A DNA stretch of 64,000 nt from Polaromonas sp. (GCF_012927455.1 NZ_JABBPE010000002.1:558001-622000), one strand, 5' to 3'; shown: positions 18,475 through 29,360, counted from the first letter of the stretch. The notes: a model not told the origin generated them from the letters alone. Numbers and translations: made by a program.

Positions 18475-19437
18475 ATGGAATTCAAGGACTACTACACAAC
18501 CATGGGCTTGACGCGCGACGCGGCGCCCGAGGACATCAAGCGGGCCTACCGCAAGCTGGCGCGCAAATACCACCCCGACGTCAGCAAGGAAAAAAACGCC
18601 GAGGCGCGCTTTAAGGAAACCGCGGAAGCGTACGAGGTACTTGGCGACCCGGAAAAGCGGGCGGCTTACGACCGGCTGGGCGCCGACTACCGAGCCGGCC
18701 AGGAGTTCCGTCCGCCGCCTGAATGGAACGCCCGCCAGCAAGCCGGCGGCGCGGCTTTTAGCGCAGGTGGGGACGCTGACCACAGCGACTTTTTTGAGTC
18801 GCTGTTCAAAGGCATGGGCGGGGCGGCTACGGGGCGCGGCGGCCGCGGCGCGTCGTTCGACATGCATGGCCACGACCAGCATGCGCGCATCCAGATCGAC
18901 ATTGAAGATTCCTACCGCAGCGCCAGCCGCACGCTGCAGCTGCGTGTGCCCGAGGCGGACGACAGCGGACAAGTGCGCTTGCAGGAGCGCACGATTGAGT
19001 TTGCGATTCCCAAGGGAATACGCGCCGGCCAGCACATCCGCCTGGCCGGACAGGGCGCGCCCGGCATCGGCCAGGGCAGCCCGGGCGACCTGTACCTTGA
19101 CGTCGAGTTTTTACCGAACCGGCTGTACCGCGCCGACGGCGCCGATGTCTACATGGACCTGCCGGTTGCGCCCTGGGAAGCCGCACTCGGCGCCGAGGTC
19201 GAAGCGCCAACGCCGACGGGCCGGGTCGAGGTCAAAATCCCGGCCGGCTCGGCCGCCGGCCGCAAGCTGCGGCTCAAGGGGCGCGGCCTGCCGGGCAAGA
19301 CCCCCGGTGATTTTTACTTTGTACTGCAGCTGGCCCTGCCGCCGGGCGACAGCGAATCGGCGAAGAAAGTTTATGCAGACATGGCCGTGGCGTTTAAGGC
19401 GTTCAAGCCGCGCGCCCACCTGGAGGACCCCACATGA
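18475..19437 (+). CDS. cbpA: CbpA-type DnaJ co-chaperone
   Basis: A 320-residue DnaJ homologue of the CbpA class. The J domain (residues 4-70) carries HPD in KYHPDVSK. A short Gly-rich linker follows, then two C-terminal peptide-binding domains ([41 protein letters not shown]). The cysteine-rich zinc domain of DnaJ is absent, which defines this class. It stimulates DnaK and can bind curved DNA. The last four bases overlap the start of cbpM. Confidence 0.94.
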   Translation: MEFKDYYTTMGLTRDAAPEDIKRAYRKLARKYHPDVSKEKNAEARFKETAEAYEVLGDPEKRAAYDRLGADYRAGQEFRPPPEWNARQQAGGAAFSAGGDADHSDFFESLFKGMGGAATGRGGRGASFDMHGHDQHARIQIDIEDSYRSASRTLQLRVPEADDSGQVRLQERTIEFAIPKGIRAGQHIRLAGQGAPGIGQGSPGDLYLDVEFLPNRLYRADGADVYMDLPVAPWEAALGAEVEAPTPTGRVEVKIPAGSAAGRKLRLKGRGLPGKTPGDFYFVLQLALPPGDSESAKKVYADMAVAFKAFKPRAHLEDPT

Positions 19438-19766
19438 CATCCAACGCCACGCAAGCGCAACTCATAGGCTTCATTCTGGAGGAGCAGACCGAGCTGAGCC
19501 TGGACGACATCTGCCGCGCCTGCGCCGTGCCGCCCCACCTGATCATCGAACTGGTGCATGAAGGCGTGCTGGCGCCAGCGGGTGATTCCCTGCGTGCCGC
19601 ACCCGATCAGTGGCACTTTAGCGGCGTGCACCTGCAGCGCGCCAGGGTCGCGCTGCGCTTGCAGAACGACCTTGGCGTGAACCTGGCGGGCGCTGCACTG
19701 GCGCTGGAACTGCTGGATGAACTGGAACAGCTGCGCACGCGCCTGCGCAGGCTTGAAGGGAACTAA
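19434..19766 (+). CDS. cbpM: Chaperone modulator CbpM
   Basis: A 110-residue MerR-fold modulator, expected to bind the J domain of CbpA and inhibit it. The winged-helix part reads [26 protein letters not shown], and the C-terminal helix ([16 protein letters not shown]) is the dimerising region. ATGA overlap with cbpA indicates coupled synthesis of regulator and target. Confidence 0.9.
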   Translation: MTSNATQAQLIGFILEEQTELSLDDICRACAVPPHLIIELVHEGVLAPAGDSLRAAPDQWHFSGVHLQRARVALRLQNDLGVNLAGAALALELLDELEQLRTRLRRLEGN

Positions 19767-19774
19767 AAAACGCC

Positions 19775-20473
19775 ATGCCGCGCAGCACGCACCCCGAACT
19801 GCATCGCACCGAACGCATAGGCTGGCTGCGCGCCGCCGTGCTGGGGGCCAACGACGGCATTGTGTCAACGGCCAGTCTGATGGTGGGCGTGGCGGCTGCC
19901 AGCGCGGGGTCCGGGGCGTTGCTGCTGACAGGCGTGGCCGGGCTGGTAGCCGGCGCCATGTCGATGGCGGCGGGCGAATATGTGTCGGTCAGTTCACAGT
20001 CAGACACCGAGCAGGCCGACCTGGTGCGCGAGCGCGCCGAACTGGTGGCCTCGCCCGAATCCGAACATCGGGAGCTGGCCAGCATTTACGTGACGCGCGG
20101 CCTGACGCCCGAACTGGCGACGCAGGTGGCGCAGCAGTTGATGGCGCACGACGCCGTGGGCGCCCATGCGCGCGACGAACTCGGAATTTCGGCGGCCGTG
20201 AGCGCGCGGCCGGTGCAGGCGGCACTCACCTCGGCAGCCACCTTCGCCGCCGGCGCCGCCCTGCCCTTGCTGACCGCCGTGCTGGCCCCTGCGGCGCAGC
20301 TGGTGCCGCTGCTGGCGGGCACCTCGCTGGTGTTTCTGACGGCGCTGGGCGCACTGGCCGCGCGTGCTGGCGGCGCTCCGGTGCTCAAGGCGGCGCTGCG
20401 CGTGGCCTTCTGGGGTGCGCTGGCCATGGGCATTACGGCTGGGGTGGGCAGGTTGTTTGGCGCTGTGGTTTGA
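19775..20473 (+). CDS. VIT1/CCC1-family membrane transporter
   Basis: A 232-residue integral membrane protein of the VIT1/CCC1 family (former DUF125), which in eukaryotes moves Fe2+ or Mn2+. The conserved first helix GANDGIVSTASLMVGVAAAS is followed by a second helix ending MSMAAGEYVSVSSQSDTE. A cytoplasmic helical region and three C-terminal helices follow. The gene starts 8 bp after cbpM and may be in the same transcript. Metal specificity is not determinable. Confidence 0.9.
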   Translation: MPRSTHPELHRTERIGWLRAAVLGANDGIVSTASLMVGVAAASAGSGALLLTGVAGLVAGAMSMAAGEYVSVSSQSDTEQADLVRERAELVASPESEHRELASIYVTRGLTPELATQVAQQLMAHDAVGAHARDELGISAAVSARPVQAALTSAATFAAGAALPLLTAVLAPAAQLVPLLAGTSLVFLTALGALAARAGGAPVLKAALRVAFWGALAMGITAGVGRLFGAVV

Positions 20474-20530
20474 ATTCCTCCGAGAACTCACCTTACGGTG
20501 TTTGCAAAATAGTCGGATTCTTCCTCGTAA

Positions 20531-20584
20531 ATATGGCTGTAGCCCAAAGAGTATGGGCGTGAGTAGCTACTTATTTGATAGCAC
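20531..20584 (+). repeat. Family A two-hairpin repeat, copy 6 (degenerate)
   Basis: Stem 1 intact (GCCC-aaagagtat-GGGC); second half GTAGCTACTTATTTGATAGC is diverged. It begins the 299-bp gene-free stretch 20474-20772. Confidence 0.75.
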
Positions 20585-20631
20585 TTTTTCCTTTTTCGAG
20601 TGGACTGGCTGGGGTAGCCCGGCAGCTAGTC

Positions 20632-20661
20632 ACTTTTCTTTTGCTTCGCCACAAGAAAAGT
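20632..20661. repeat. Perfect 9-bp inverted repeat hairpin
   Basis: ACTTTTCTT and AAGAAAAGT flank a 12-base loop. The sequence resembles a hairpin commonly seen between genes in beta- and gammaproteobacteria; role unknown, possibly transcript stability or termination. Confidence 0.8.
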
Positions 20662-20772
20662 AACCCAAAGTTCACGTGGTGGGGGTTCGCTCACTTCGCA
20701 ATGCGAAGTTATGCGAACACCAAAAGGCCACCCTGCTGACTACGTCCTTCGCTCCGCTACGGGCTGTGGTGG

Positions 20773-20990
20773 TCAAGTTAATTCGGACACATCAATAGGT
20801 AGTGGAGTTGCGTTGGGTGACAAGTTCCCCAGTTTGGAAGGCAGGCGCTCGCAGTTGTAAAAGCCAACGATGTAGTCAGCCACATCGGTCATTACTTCGC
20901 TGTGGTTGGCATAGTCTTTTTGCCAGACTCGCTCCATCTTCAGATTCAGAAAGAATCGCTCCATGACGGCGTTGACGGCGTTGACGTTCC
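20773..20990 (-). mobile_element. IS3-family transposase remnant (OrfB C-terminus)
   Basis: Only the last part of an rve-type integrase domain remains: ERFFLNLKMERVWQKDYANH followed by ADYIVGFYNCERLPSKLGNLSPN. The N-terminal two thirds, the OrfA part and recognisable terminal repeats are absent. The C-terminal end is also shortened after LSPN, joining directly to IDVSELT. It abuts an IS110 remnant at about base 20992, so two elements were joined by deletion or nested insertion. It is not expected to be active. Confidence 0.85.
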
Positions 20991-20994
20991 TATG

Positions 20995-21420
20995 TCAAGC
21001 AGAAGACGCCGAGTCTTTCAAATCAGCCAGGATGAGTGGGTACAGCTCACGAACGATGTAGCGCTTGAGGCAACGGTATATCTCCTTCTTTGATAGCCCT
21101 TCACCCGTGCGTTTTTCGACGTAATCCCGGGTGCGCGCGTCACTTCGCATACGAACCATTGCAATCGTCCACAAGGCGTTGTTTGCTTGGCGATTTCCGC
21201 CGCGATTGAGTCGATGACGTTGGACTTTTCCAGATGATGCCTGCAGAGGACTGGTTCCGCAAAGTGCCGCCAACGCTGCTTCGCTGTGCAACCGGGCGGG
21301 GTTATCGCCAGCGGTTATCAGCAAGGTGGAGGCCGCTTGCGGACCGACACCGAATCGAGAGAGCAGCCTGGGAGCGGCTTTCTTGGTCAAGCGAGCCAAT
21401 TCTGCGCGAATGCAAGTTTC
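20995..21420 (-). mobile_element. IS110-family transposase remnant (C-terminal half)
   Basis: The C-terminal transposase_20 domain of an IS110/IS1111-type enzyme. Recognisable parts are GVGPQAASTLLITAGDNPARLHSEAALAALCG, GKVQRHRLNRGGNRQANNALW and the end YVEKRTGEGLSKKEIYRCLKRY. The N-terminal DEDD catalytic domain is missing, and no Met start remains upstream of ELARLTKKAAP. The sequence breaks at about 21420 into an unrelated methyltransferase fragment. Inactive relic. Confidence 0.88.
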
Positions 21421-21600
21421 AGCCTGGGTGATCCGGATGTACTGGCGAAGCGGCTGTCAGATGCAGGGTTCAAGGATGTCCGCATCGAGCGTGTCGTTGC
21501 CCCGGTCCGCTTGGACTCCGCCCTCGATTGCCTTCAGTTTGAGCACGACGGCAGGTTCGAAGGCCCCAGCGAGATGCTCGTCGCTTCGGCGACTAAATAG
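21421..21600 (+). pseudogene. C-terminal fragment of a SAM-dependent methyltransferase
   Basis: About 59 codons ending at TAG 21598-21600. GDPDVLAKRLSDAGFKDVRI followed by ERVVAPVRLDSALDCLQFEHD is typical of the C-terminus of class I methyltransferases of the UbiE type. The SAM-binding half is lost at the IS110 junction. It lies 57 bp before the nitrilase gene, so it probably was once in the same operon. Confidence 0.6.
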
Positions 21601-21657
21601 CATTCAGGCAATCCTGCCGGAGTCATCACCGGTTGATGTTTCAAAAGGAGAAATACC

Positions 21658-22515
21658 ATGCCCAAAATCGCTGTAATTCAAGAACCTCCGGTCTATCTGA
21701 ATCTGAGTAAATCGATGGACAGAGCGGCCGACTTGATTGCCAATGCCGCGAGCAAGGGGTGTGAGCTGATTGTGTTTCCCGAAGCCTGGCTTGCGGGTTA
21801 CCCCAACTTCGTCTGGCGTCTTGCGCCGGGCATCGGAATGGGGAAAACCGATGAGCTCTACGCGCGCTTGCGCGCCAACTCGGTTGACCGTAGCAAAGAG
21901 GGGTTTAGACCATTGCAGGAGGCCGCAAAGGAGCATAGAGTTGCCATTTTGCTGGGGTATCAAGAGATGGACGGCTTGGGAAGCAGCAGCACGATCTTCA
22001 ACAGCTGCGCGATTATTGATGCGGACGGGCGACTGGCCAACAATCATCGCAAGTTGATGCCCATCAATCCAGAGAGGATGTTTTGGGGTTTTGGCGACGG
22101 CTCTGGCCTGAACGTCGTTGACACCGCGGTGGGCAGGATCTGCACGCTGATTTGCTGGGAAAACTACATGCCGTTGGCGCGGCATATTGCGTGCGAAGGT
22201 AGCTGCTGGGTCATTGGATGTGCAACGTCGCTGGAAGCCTCTGACATCCCGGACGGCGTTCCCCATCTGGATGAGCTGTTCCCGAACAAAGACGAATGGG
22301 TGAACCCTGGCGATGCGGTGGTTTACAAGCCATTTGGCGGCATTGTGGCCGGCCCCATGCATAAGGAAAAGGGGCTTCTCATTGCAAAGTTGGACGTCGC
22401 CGCTGTTCAGGCGTCACGCCGGAAGTTCGATGAGAGCGGGCATTACGCCAGGCCCGATGTTTTCAAGCTGTACGTGAGTCGCACCGCGATGCGGCCAGTC
22501 GATTTCACGAATTAG
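21658..22515 (+). CDS. Nitrilase-family hydrolase with an apparent internal deletion
   Basis: Carbon-nitrogen hydrolase of the nitrilase branch. The catalytic triad is visible: E42 in VFPEAWLAGYP, K132 in NNHRKLMP and C166 in LICWENYMPLAR. Immediately after CWENYMPLAR, family members have about 27 residues including YALYAQG-like and APT-containing strands before the RHIA-type helix. Here R175 joins directly to HIACEGSCWVIGCAT. At 285 residues the protein is correspondingly shorter than the usual 310-340. The deletion is in frame, next to the active site, so activity is doubtful. AAGGAG precedes the start by 8 bases. GFA gene follows at 25 bp. Confidence 0.85.
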   Translation: MPKIAVIQEPPVYLNLSKSMDRAADLIANAASKGCELIVFPEAWLAGYPNFVWRLAPGIGMGKTDELYARLRANSVDRSKEGFRPLQEAAKEHRVAILLGYQEMDGLGSSSTIFNSCAIIDADGRLANNHRKLMPINPERMFWGFGDGSGLNVVDTAVGRICTLICWENYMPLARHIACEGSCWVIGCATSLEASDIPDGVPHLDELFPNKDEWVNPGDAVVYKPFGGIVAGPMHKEKGLLIAKLDVAAVQASRRKFDESGHYARPDVFKLYVSRTAMRPVDFTN

Positions 22516-22540
22516 GGCAATCAACAAAAAGGAAATAGCC

Positions 22541-22972
22541 ATGTCAACGAATACATACACAGGCCAGTGCTTCTGCGGTGCGGTCAAGTTATCCGTTGTG
22601 GGGACACCCGAAGGAATGGGTTACTGCCACTGTCAGTCCTGCAGATCGTGGTCAGCATCCCCGGTCAATGGTTTTACCCTCTGGCGCCCTGGCGCCGTCG
22701 AGATCACACAGGGTGCCGAACATGTCGGAGAGTTCCATAAAACGGCTCAGAGTCACCGAAAGTTCTGCACCAAATGCGGGGGTCACCTTATGACCGATCA
22801 CCCTGAAATGGGGCTCATCGACGTTTATTCCGCCATGCTTCCTGACATGGAGTTCAAGCCAGGACTTCATGTTCACTATGCCGAAAAAGTTCTTTCGCTA
22901 GCTGATGGCCTGCCAAAGTACGCAGACATGCCCGCAGAACTTGGCGGCTCTGGTAAAGAATTGGCGGATTGA
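22541..22972 (+). CDS. GFA (CENP-V/glutathione-dependent formaldehyde-activating) family protein
   Basis: A 143-residue zinc protein of the GFA/CENP-V fold. The cysteine motifs are CFC (C10, C12), CHCQSC (C29, C31, C34) and FCTKCGG near residue 75. The family was named for formaldehyde-glutathione chemistry, but most members have no proven activity. AAAGGA lies 7 bases before ATG. It shares strand and spacing with the nitrilase gene and probably its transcript. Confidence 0.88.
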   Translation: MSTNTYTGQCFCGAVKLSVVGTPEGMGYCHCQSCRSWSASPVNGFTLWRPGAVEITQGAEHVGEFHKTAQSHRKFCTKCGGHLMTDHPEMGLIDVYSAMLPDMEFKPGLHVHYAEKVLSLADGLPKYADMPAELGGSGKELAD

Positions 22973-22984
22973 AAATGACCGCTG

Positions 22985-23087
22985 ATTCCGTTTCTAAATC
23001 ATTCGTGAACGCGAAGGCGAAGCGACGACAGTACAAACGTACAGCTAGCGAAGCCGACAAAGTGTACGGATGATTTAGAAATGGAAT
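22985..23087. repeat. 103-bp element bounded by 22-bp inverted repeats
   Basis: The left arm (22985-23006) and right arm (23066-23087) are reverse complements with 2 mismatches out of 22, sharing TTTCTAAATCAT. The interior contains further short palindromes such as GTACaaacGTAC (23031-23042). It begins 12 bp after the GFA stop. It looks like a miniature non-autonomous element or a large hairpin. Confidence 0.85.
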
Positions 23088-23375
23088 GACTAGAACTGAA
23101 TTGCGTAGCCGGAAAGCTGCCGGTTGCCAGGATCCGCTCCCGTTTGCAATGCGGGTACTCATCAAGCGCCCCAGCAACTCTTGAAGTCGCCAGACCGATC
23201 ATTTGTCTCGGCCGACGGTGCGCGGGTACATGCCGGACACGGCCATCGGCTGGTCGCCGACTACGAAGCGCGCCACCGCGCGGTGTTATCAGCCACCAGC
23301 ACGCGCCGATGTGGCAGCCGGGGCCGCACAGCTCGGCCTTGGTGACAAGGCAATCTTGGGCTCGACCCTGGGGGT

Positions 23376-23540
23376 GGATCAGCGCGCAGACCTCGCACTC
23401 GCCGCCATCTGGCACAGCGTAGTAGCCGGCCATGCAGCGCTAATGGCAGGCTTTGATTCAAACTGGGGCAAGTACCTGCCGTCCAGTCTGTATCGCCATG
23501 CCGAGCGCCATCGCCCTTTTCATGCATCAAATCGGCCTAT
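23376..23540 (+). repeat. Duplicated segment, copy 1 of 2
   Basis: About 160 bp closely resembling 26142-26305. Both copies can be read as a peptide containing the shared stretches LPS.LYRHAER, VVAGHAAL or VVGHEAL, and LALAA, and both end in TTTTCATGCAT directly before a family A repeat. Parent gene not recognised. Confidence 0.8.
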
Positions 23541-23584
23541 AGGCCATAAGGGACGGGCGCAAGCAGCTATCAATAGCATAGCAG
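23516..23584 (+). repeat. Family A two-hairpin repeat, copy 7
   Basis: Extended copy with the leader TTTTCATGCATCAAA seen also in copies 8 and 9. Stem 2 is GCTATcaatagcATAGC; stem 1 is partly degraded (GGCC..GGGC). Confidence 0.85.
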
Positions 23585-23636
23585 ATGGAGCGCGACCCGC
23601 CACCGCGCGCGTGCATTCATCCAGCGTTGGCCGAAG

Positions 23637-23868
23637 GCTGGGGGGCGCCGAACGCCTGCTGACCGCAGCCACCAGCGCGCAGGAAGCGGCGCAAATGGTG
23701 CGCCTGCGTTTCGACTCGGGGGTGACCGACTTTCTGATCGTGCTGGACGCCGAACGCGAAGTGCTGAACAACCGCGACCAGATGGCGCAGGCGCAGGCGC
23801 AGACCGACACGGCGACGGCGCTGGTCAGCGTTTACCGGGCGCTGGACGGTGGCTGGGCTGCGCAGTGA
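23637..23868 (+). pseudogene. C-terminal remnant of an RND outer-membrane factor (NodT/OprM type)
   Basis: About 76 codons ending at TGA 23866-23868. The helix pair AQMVRLRFDSGVTDFLIVLD and AEREVLNNRDQMAQAQAQTD, then TATALVSVYRALDGGW, is the classic C-terminal end of NodT/OprM-type outer-membrane channels. The rest of the gene is missing; upstream bases come from the duplicated segment and a family A repeat. Bases 23869-24182 downstream hold nothing I recognise. Confidence 0.8.
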
Positions 23869-24182
23869 CCGGGCGGCTGGGCAACTCCAGAGCGGCCAGC
23901 CGGTACGCTGCGCAAGTTGTTCTACGTCCTGCTGGGCAAATATTAAATCCGGCTTTTCTCGGTCCGGTTAAGACTGACTCCAAACTGTCGAATATTGAAA
24001 CTGCCTGCTCCCGACCGGTGACTCAAGGTTACAGGCTTAGGTCAGCTATGCGGCCGCGATTTCGATGGCCCCGGCCCCGGCCATCGACCATTAGCGGACA
24101 TATGAGTTCTGCGCAAAGGCGGGTGCCGAACCCACCTTGCCAGCGCCTGGAACCCAGCAGGGCGGGTTCTGCGGCGCATGTA

Positions 24183-24827
24183 TCAAGCTGCATCTGCCGC
24201 ATCAAAGTGGGCCATCTGGTCTGCGTATGCCTTCACGAAGGACGGGCGAGCCGTGGCGCGCGCGACATAGGCATGACAGGCGGGAAATCCCGTCAGCCCA
24301 TCGAACCGATCAACAAGGCGCAGCACATCCGCCATGAGTATGTCGGCAACGGAGAACGCCCCGGTTAGCCATTCGCGACGTGATAACACGGCTTCCATAT
24401 GCTGGAGCCGGGCCTTGAGGAACTGGTCAAAGAGCTTTCTTCCCGGTGTCTCGATGGTATCGCCGGTAAACTTGAATAAGGAAAAGGGAAGGCTAGCCAT
24501 TTCGACTGAGTTGAGCGCTGCGAACAGCCATTGAATAACCTCGCTGCGACCACGCGGATCGACAGGCATCAGCGCGTCACTGCGCTCGGCTAGATGAAGC
24601 AGGATCGCGCCGCTCTCGAAGATCGAGATGTCTCCGTCGGTCAACCAGGGCACTTGGCCGAAGGGCTGGTACGAGAAATGCCCGGCATCTCGATTGCGAA
24701 ATGGCACGCTCTCAACGCGATAAGGCAACCCGGCTTCTTCCAGTCCCCAACGCACCCGTATGTCACGCACGTAGCCGCGCGGCATTTCGGGAACCCAATC
24801 GAAAGTGGTGAGAATCAGATCGGTCAT
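24183..24827 (-). CDS. Glutathione S-transferase family protein
   Basis: A 214-residue GST. The N-terminal thioredoxin-like domain has the cis-proline motif FGQVPWLTDGDISIFESGAI (residues about 56-75), with the ES pair that binds the glutamyl part of glutathione. The C-terminal helical domain includes the hydrophobic-core motif FSVADILMADVLR. AGGAG stands 6 nt before ATG. Substrate is unknown. A VOC-family gene lies 87 bp upstream on the same strand. Confidence 0.88.
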   Translation of the reverse strand: MTDLILTTFDWVPEMPRGYVRDIRVRWGLEEAGLPYRVESVPFRNRDAGHFSYQPFGQVPWLTDGDISIFESGAILLHLAERSDALMPVDPRGRSEVIQWLFAALNSVEMASLPFSLFKFTGDTIETPGRKLFDQFLKARLQHMEAVLSRREWLTGAFSVADILMADVLRLVDRFDGLTGFPACHAYVARATARPSFVKAYADQMAHFDAADAA

Positions 24828-24914
24828 TCGGCGCTCCTTAGGAAAATTGATAACTTATCGACGAAGCTTCTCCAGGCTTCCTCGTCACTTTCGCGCGCCT
24901 CTTGGTTACATGTG

Positions 24915-25394
24915 TCAGCCCTGCCGCGCCGCCTCTATCGCGGCAATATCGATTTTTCTCATCGTCATCATTGCTTCGAACGCGCGCTTGGCCACCGCGC
25001 GATCGGGGTCAGTCACCGCCGCGATGAGGGCGCGTGGAGTGATCTGCCACGACAGGCCCCATCGATCCTTGCACCAGCCGCACTCGCTTTCCTGCCCGCC
25101 ATTTTTGACGATCGCGTTCCACAAGCGGTCGGTTTCGGCCTGGTCGCCGGTCGCGATCTGAAACGAGAACGCCTCGCTGTGCTTGAACTGCGGGCCGCCG
25201 TTCAACCCGAGGCAGGGGATGCCTGCCACGGTGAACTCAACGGTGAGGACATCGCCTTGCTTGCCGGCGGGATAGTCGCCCGGCGCGCGGTGGATGGCAC
25301 CCACCGCGCTGTCGGGGAAAGTTTCGGCATAGAAGTTTGCGGCGTCGACGGCAGTGCCGTCGAACCAGAGACAGATCGTATTTTTGCTGGTCAC
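24915..25394 (-). CDS. VOC superfamily PhnB-like protein
   Basis: A 159-residue protein of the PhnB-like VOC group, often mislabelled 3-demethylubiquinone methyltransferase. Typical features are the start ICLWFDGTAVDAANFYAETF, the PCLGLNGGPQFKHSEAFSFQI strand and the WCKDRWGLSWQITPRAL motif near residues 110-126. I prefer the GTG start at 25394, which has AGGAG 7 bases upstream, over an ATG at 25463 that adds 23 residues not typical of the family. Biochemical role unknown. Confidence 0.85.
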   Translation of the reverse strand: MTSKNTICLWFDGTAVDAANFYAETFPDSAVGAIHRAPGDYPAGKQGDVLTVEFTVAGIPCLGLNGGPQFKHSEAFSFQIATGDQAETDRLWNAIVKNGGQESECGWCKDRWGLSWQITPRALIAAVTDPDRAVAKRAFEAMMTMRKIDIAAIEAARQG

Positions 25395-25456
25395 TTCTTT
25401 GCTCCTGAAAAGTTGAGAACCTAAAGGCGGGAAGGCGTAAAACAGGGAATCAACCA

Positions 25457-25525
25457 GTTTCATGCATCAACTAGACTTACAGCCCAATAGACACGAGCGC
25501 GAGCAGCTATTAAATGCATAGCAAG
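25457..25525 (+). repeat. Family A two-hairpin repeat, copy 8
   Basis: Copy with the TTTCATGCATCAA leader. Stem 1 has one mismatch (GCCC..GAGC); stem 2 is GCTATtaaatgcATAGC. Confidence 0.85.
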
Positions 25526-25567
25526 TACAGCGCGCTTATCTTCACGCTCACATCAGCAAGCCCGCAA

Positions 25568-25942
25568 CTAGGGTGTGAACTCGGCGCCGAAATCGTCGGC
25601 CTCGGACGCGCGGCGAATTTCCATCTCAGAGTCGCCTTCCATCGGGTCGGGGCAGCGCCCTGACCCATTCGACGCCTCTTCCATGGACTGGATTTGCCAC
25701 AGCCAGAATTTGGCGACGAGTTCCTTGGTCTGCGTGAACGGCCCGTCGATCACGGTCTGCTGCTTGCCTGAGAAGTGCACCCGTTTGCCCTTCGCGCTCG
25801 GGTGCAGTCCTTCCCTCGCAAGCATCACGCCGGCCTTGACGAGTTCTTCATTGAAGTTGCCCATTGCTGCAAGCAGCTCCGTGCTGGGCATTTCGCCGGC
25901 TTCTGTCTGGCTCGTCGCTTTCACGATGACCATCGCACGCAT
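25568..25942 (-). CDS. YCII/DGPF-domain protein with compensating indels
   Basis: A 124-residue YCII-related protein. The signature VIDGPFTQTKELVAKFWLWQ is at residues about 63-82. The next helix normally reads like EEAVEWVKRCP; here it reads EEASNGSGRCP. One G is missing after GAGGCG and one is gained before GCGCTGC, so five codons are read in the wrong frame before the original frame returns. AAGGAG precedes the ATG by 8 bases. DGPF proteins are often linked to ECF sigma factors, but none is present here. Confidence 0.87.
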   Translation of the reverse strand: MRAMVIVKATSQTEAGEMPSTELLAAMGNFNEELVKAGVMLAREGLHPSAKGKRVHFSGKQQTVIDGPFTQTKELVAKFWLWQIQSMEEASNGSGRCPDPMEGDSEMEIRRASEADDFGAEFTP

Positions 25943-26141
25943 GGTCTTTCTCCTTGAATCGCTTGTGGGAGCCGCACCGGCTCCGAAGTCATTCGGGATC
26001 AACGGGCGGCCCTGACACTACGACGAATTGAAATGCCTGAAATCGACACGCCCTTCGAAAGATTTTGCGCGCAAACACCAAGGCGCTCATGAACACGACG
26101 ACCCTTTCGCAGCTATTGCGCCCTTATCCCATTGTGTTCTG

Positions 26142-26305
26142 TGGGATCAGCTCGCGAACCTTGCACTCGCCGCCGTTGGGCACGGCCTAGTGGTCGGCCA
26201 TGAAGCGCTGACTGCCGGCCTCAATTCAACCTGGAGCAAGTCCCTGCCGTCCATTCTGTACCGCCATGCCGAGCGCTACCGCCTTTTCATGCATAAAACA
26301 GGCCT
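26142..26305 (+). repeat. Duplicated segment, copy 2 of 2
   Basis: Paralogue of 23376-23540. The readable peptide ends LPSILYRHAERYRLFMHK before the repeat. No start or ribosome site is evident. Together with flanks, 25943-26683 contains no gene I can support. Confidence 0.8.
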
Positions 26306-26350
26306 CTAGCCCACAAGGGATGGGCGCAATCAGCTATCAATAGAATAGCA
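26284..26350 (+). repeat. Family A two-hairpin repeat, copy 9
   Basis: Leader TTTTCATGCATAAAA, then GCCTCTAGCCCACAAGGGAT. Stem 1 GCCC..GGGC is intact; stem 2 GCTATcaatagaATAGC is intact. Confidence 0.9.
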
Positions 26351-26609
26351 AAATCCGCGCACCAAGCCAACGAGTGCGCGCTCCTGTCAGGGGTTTGGGG
26401 CGGGACTCACGCCACATCTTCGTTGCCCGGGCAGTTCGAGCCGCCAGGGTATCCATTGAGCGCAAAACCGATCAGGCGAAAAAGCGACGCGTGTGCAACA
26501 GCTGATTTGCCCGCCGCCTGTCAGGTGACCCGATCGCAACCCCTACGGAGCGCGGCGCTGAACTGGTTTGAGCAGTTGCCAATGCACCGCCGCATTCCTG
26601 ACCTTACGG

Positions 26610-26670
26610 CATAAAATTATGCCTCTAGCCCAATAAAATCGGGCGCAAGCAGCTATTAATTTCATAGCAT
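26610..26670 (+). repeat. Family A two-hairpin repeat, copy 10
   Basis: Near-consensus copy with both stems intact (GCCC..GGGC and GCTATtaatttcATAGC), 14 bp beyond the 3' end of clpB. Bases 26351-26609 before it hold no recognisable feature. Confidence 0.92.
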
Positions 26671-26683
26671 CCTGCGAGGCGAC

Positions 26684-29287
<2,604 letters not shown>

Positions 29288-29330
29288 GAAGTCACTCCGG
29301 GTGGAAATCAAAAAAGGTTTGTCCTTTTCG

Positions 29331-29360
29331 ATCTTGGGGCTTTTCTTCGGCTTTGCAAGG
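29331..29360 (-). promoter_or_regulatory. Sigma-32 type heat-shock promoter of clpB
   Basis: Minus strand shows a -35-like CCTTGCAA (29353-29360) and a -10-like CCCCAAGAT (29331-29339) 13 bp apart. Both match the heat-shock pattern (CTTGAA, then CCCCAT) closely and lie correctly upstream of clpB. Confidence 0.7.

Noticed and set aside
22999-23433. Long minus-strand frame across the IR element and duplicated segment
   Set aside because: It starts and ends in repeat or debris sequence. A part resembling a protein tail (LATSRVAGALDEYP) could not be assigned, so I did not call a gene.
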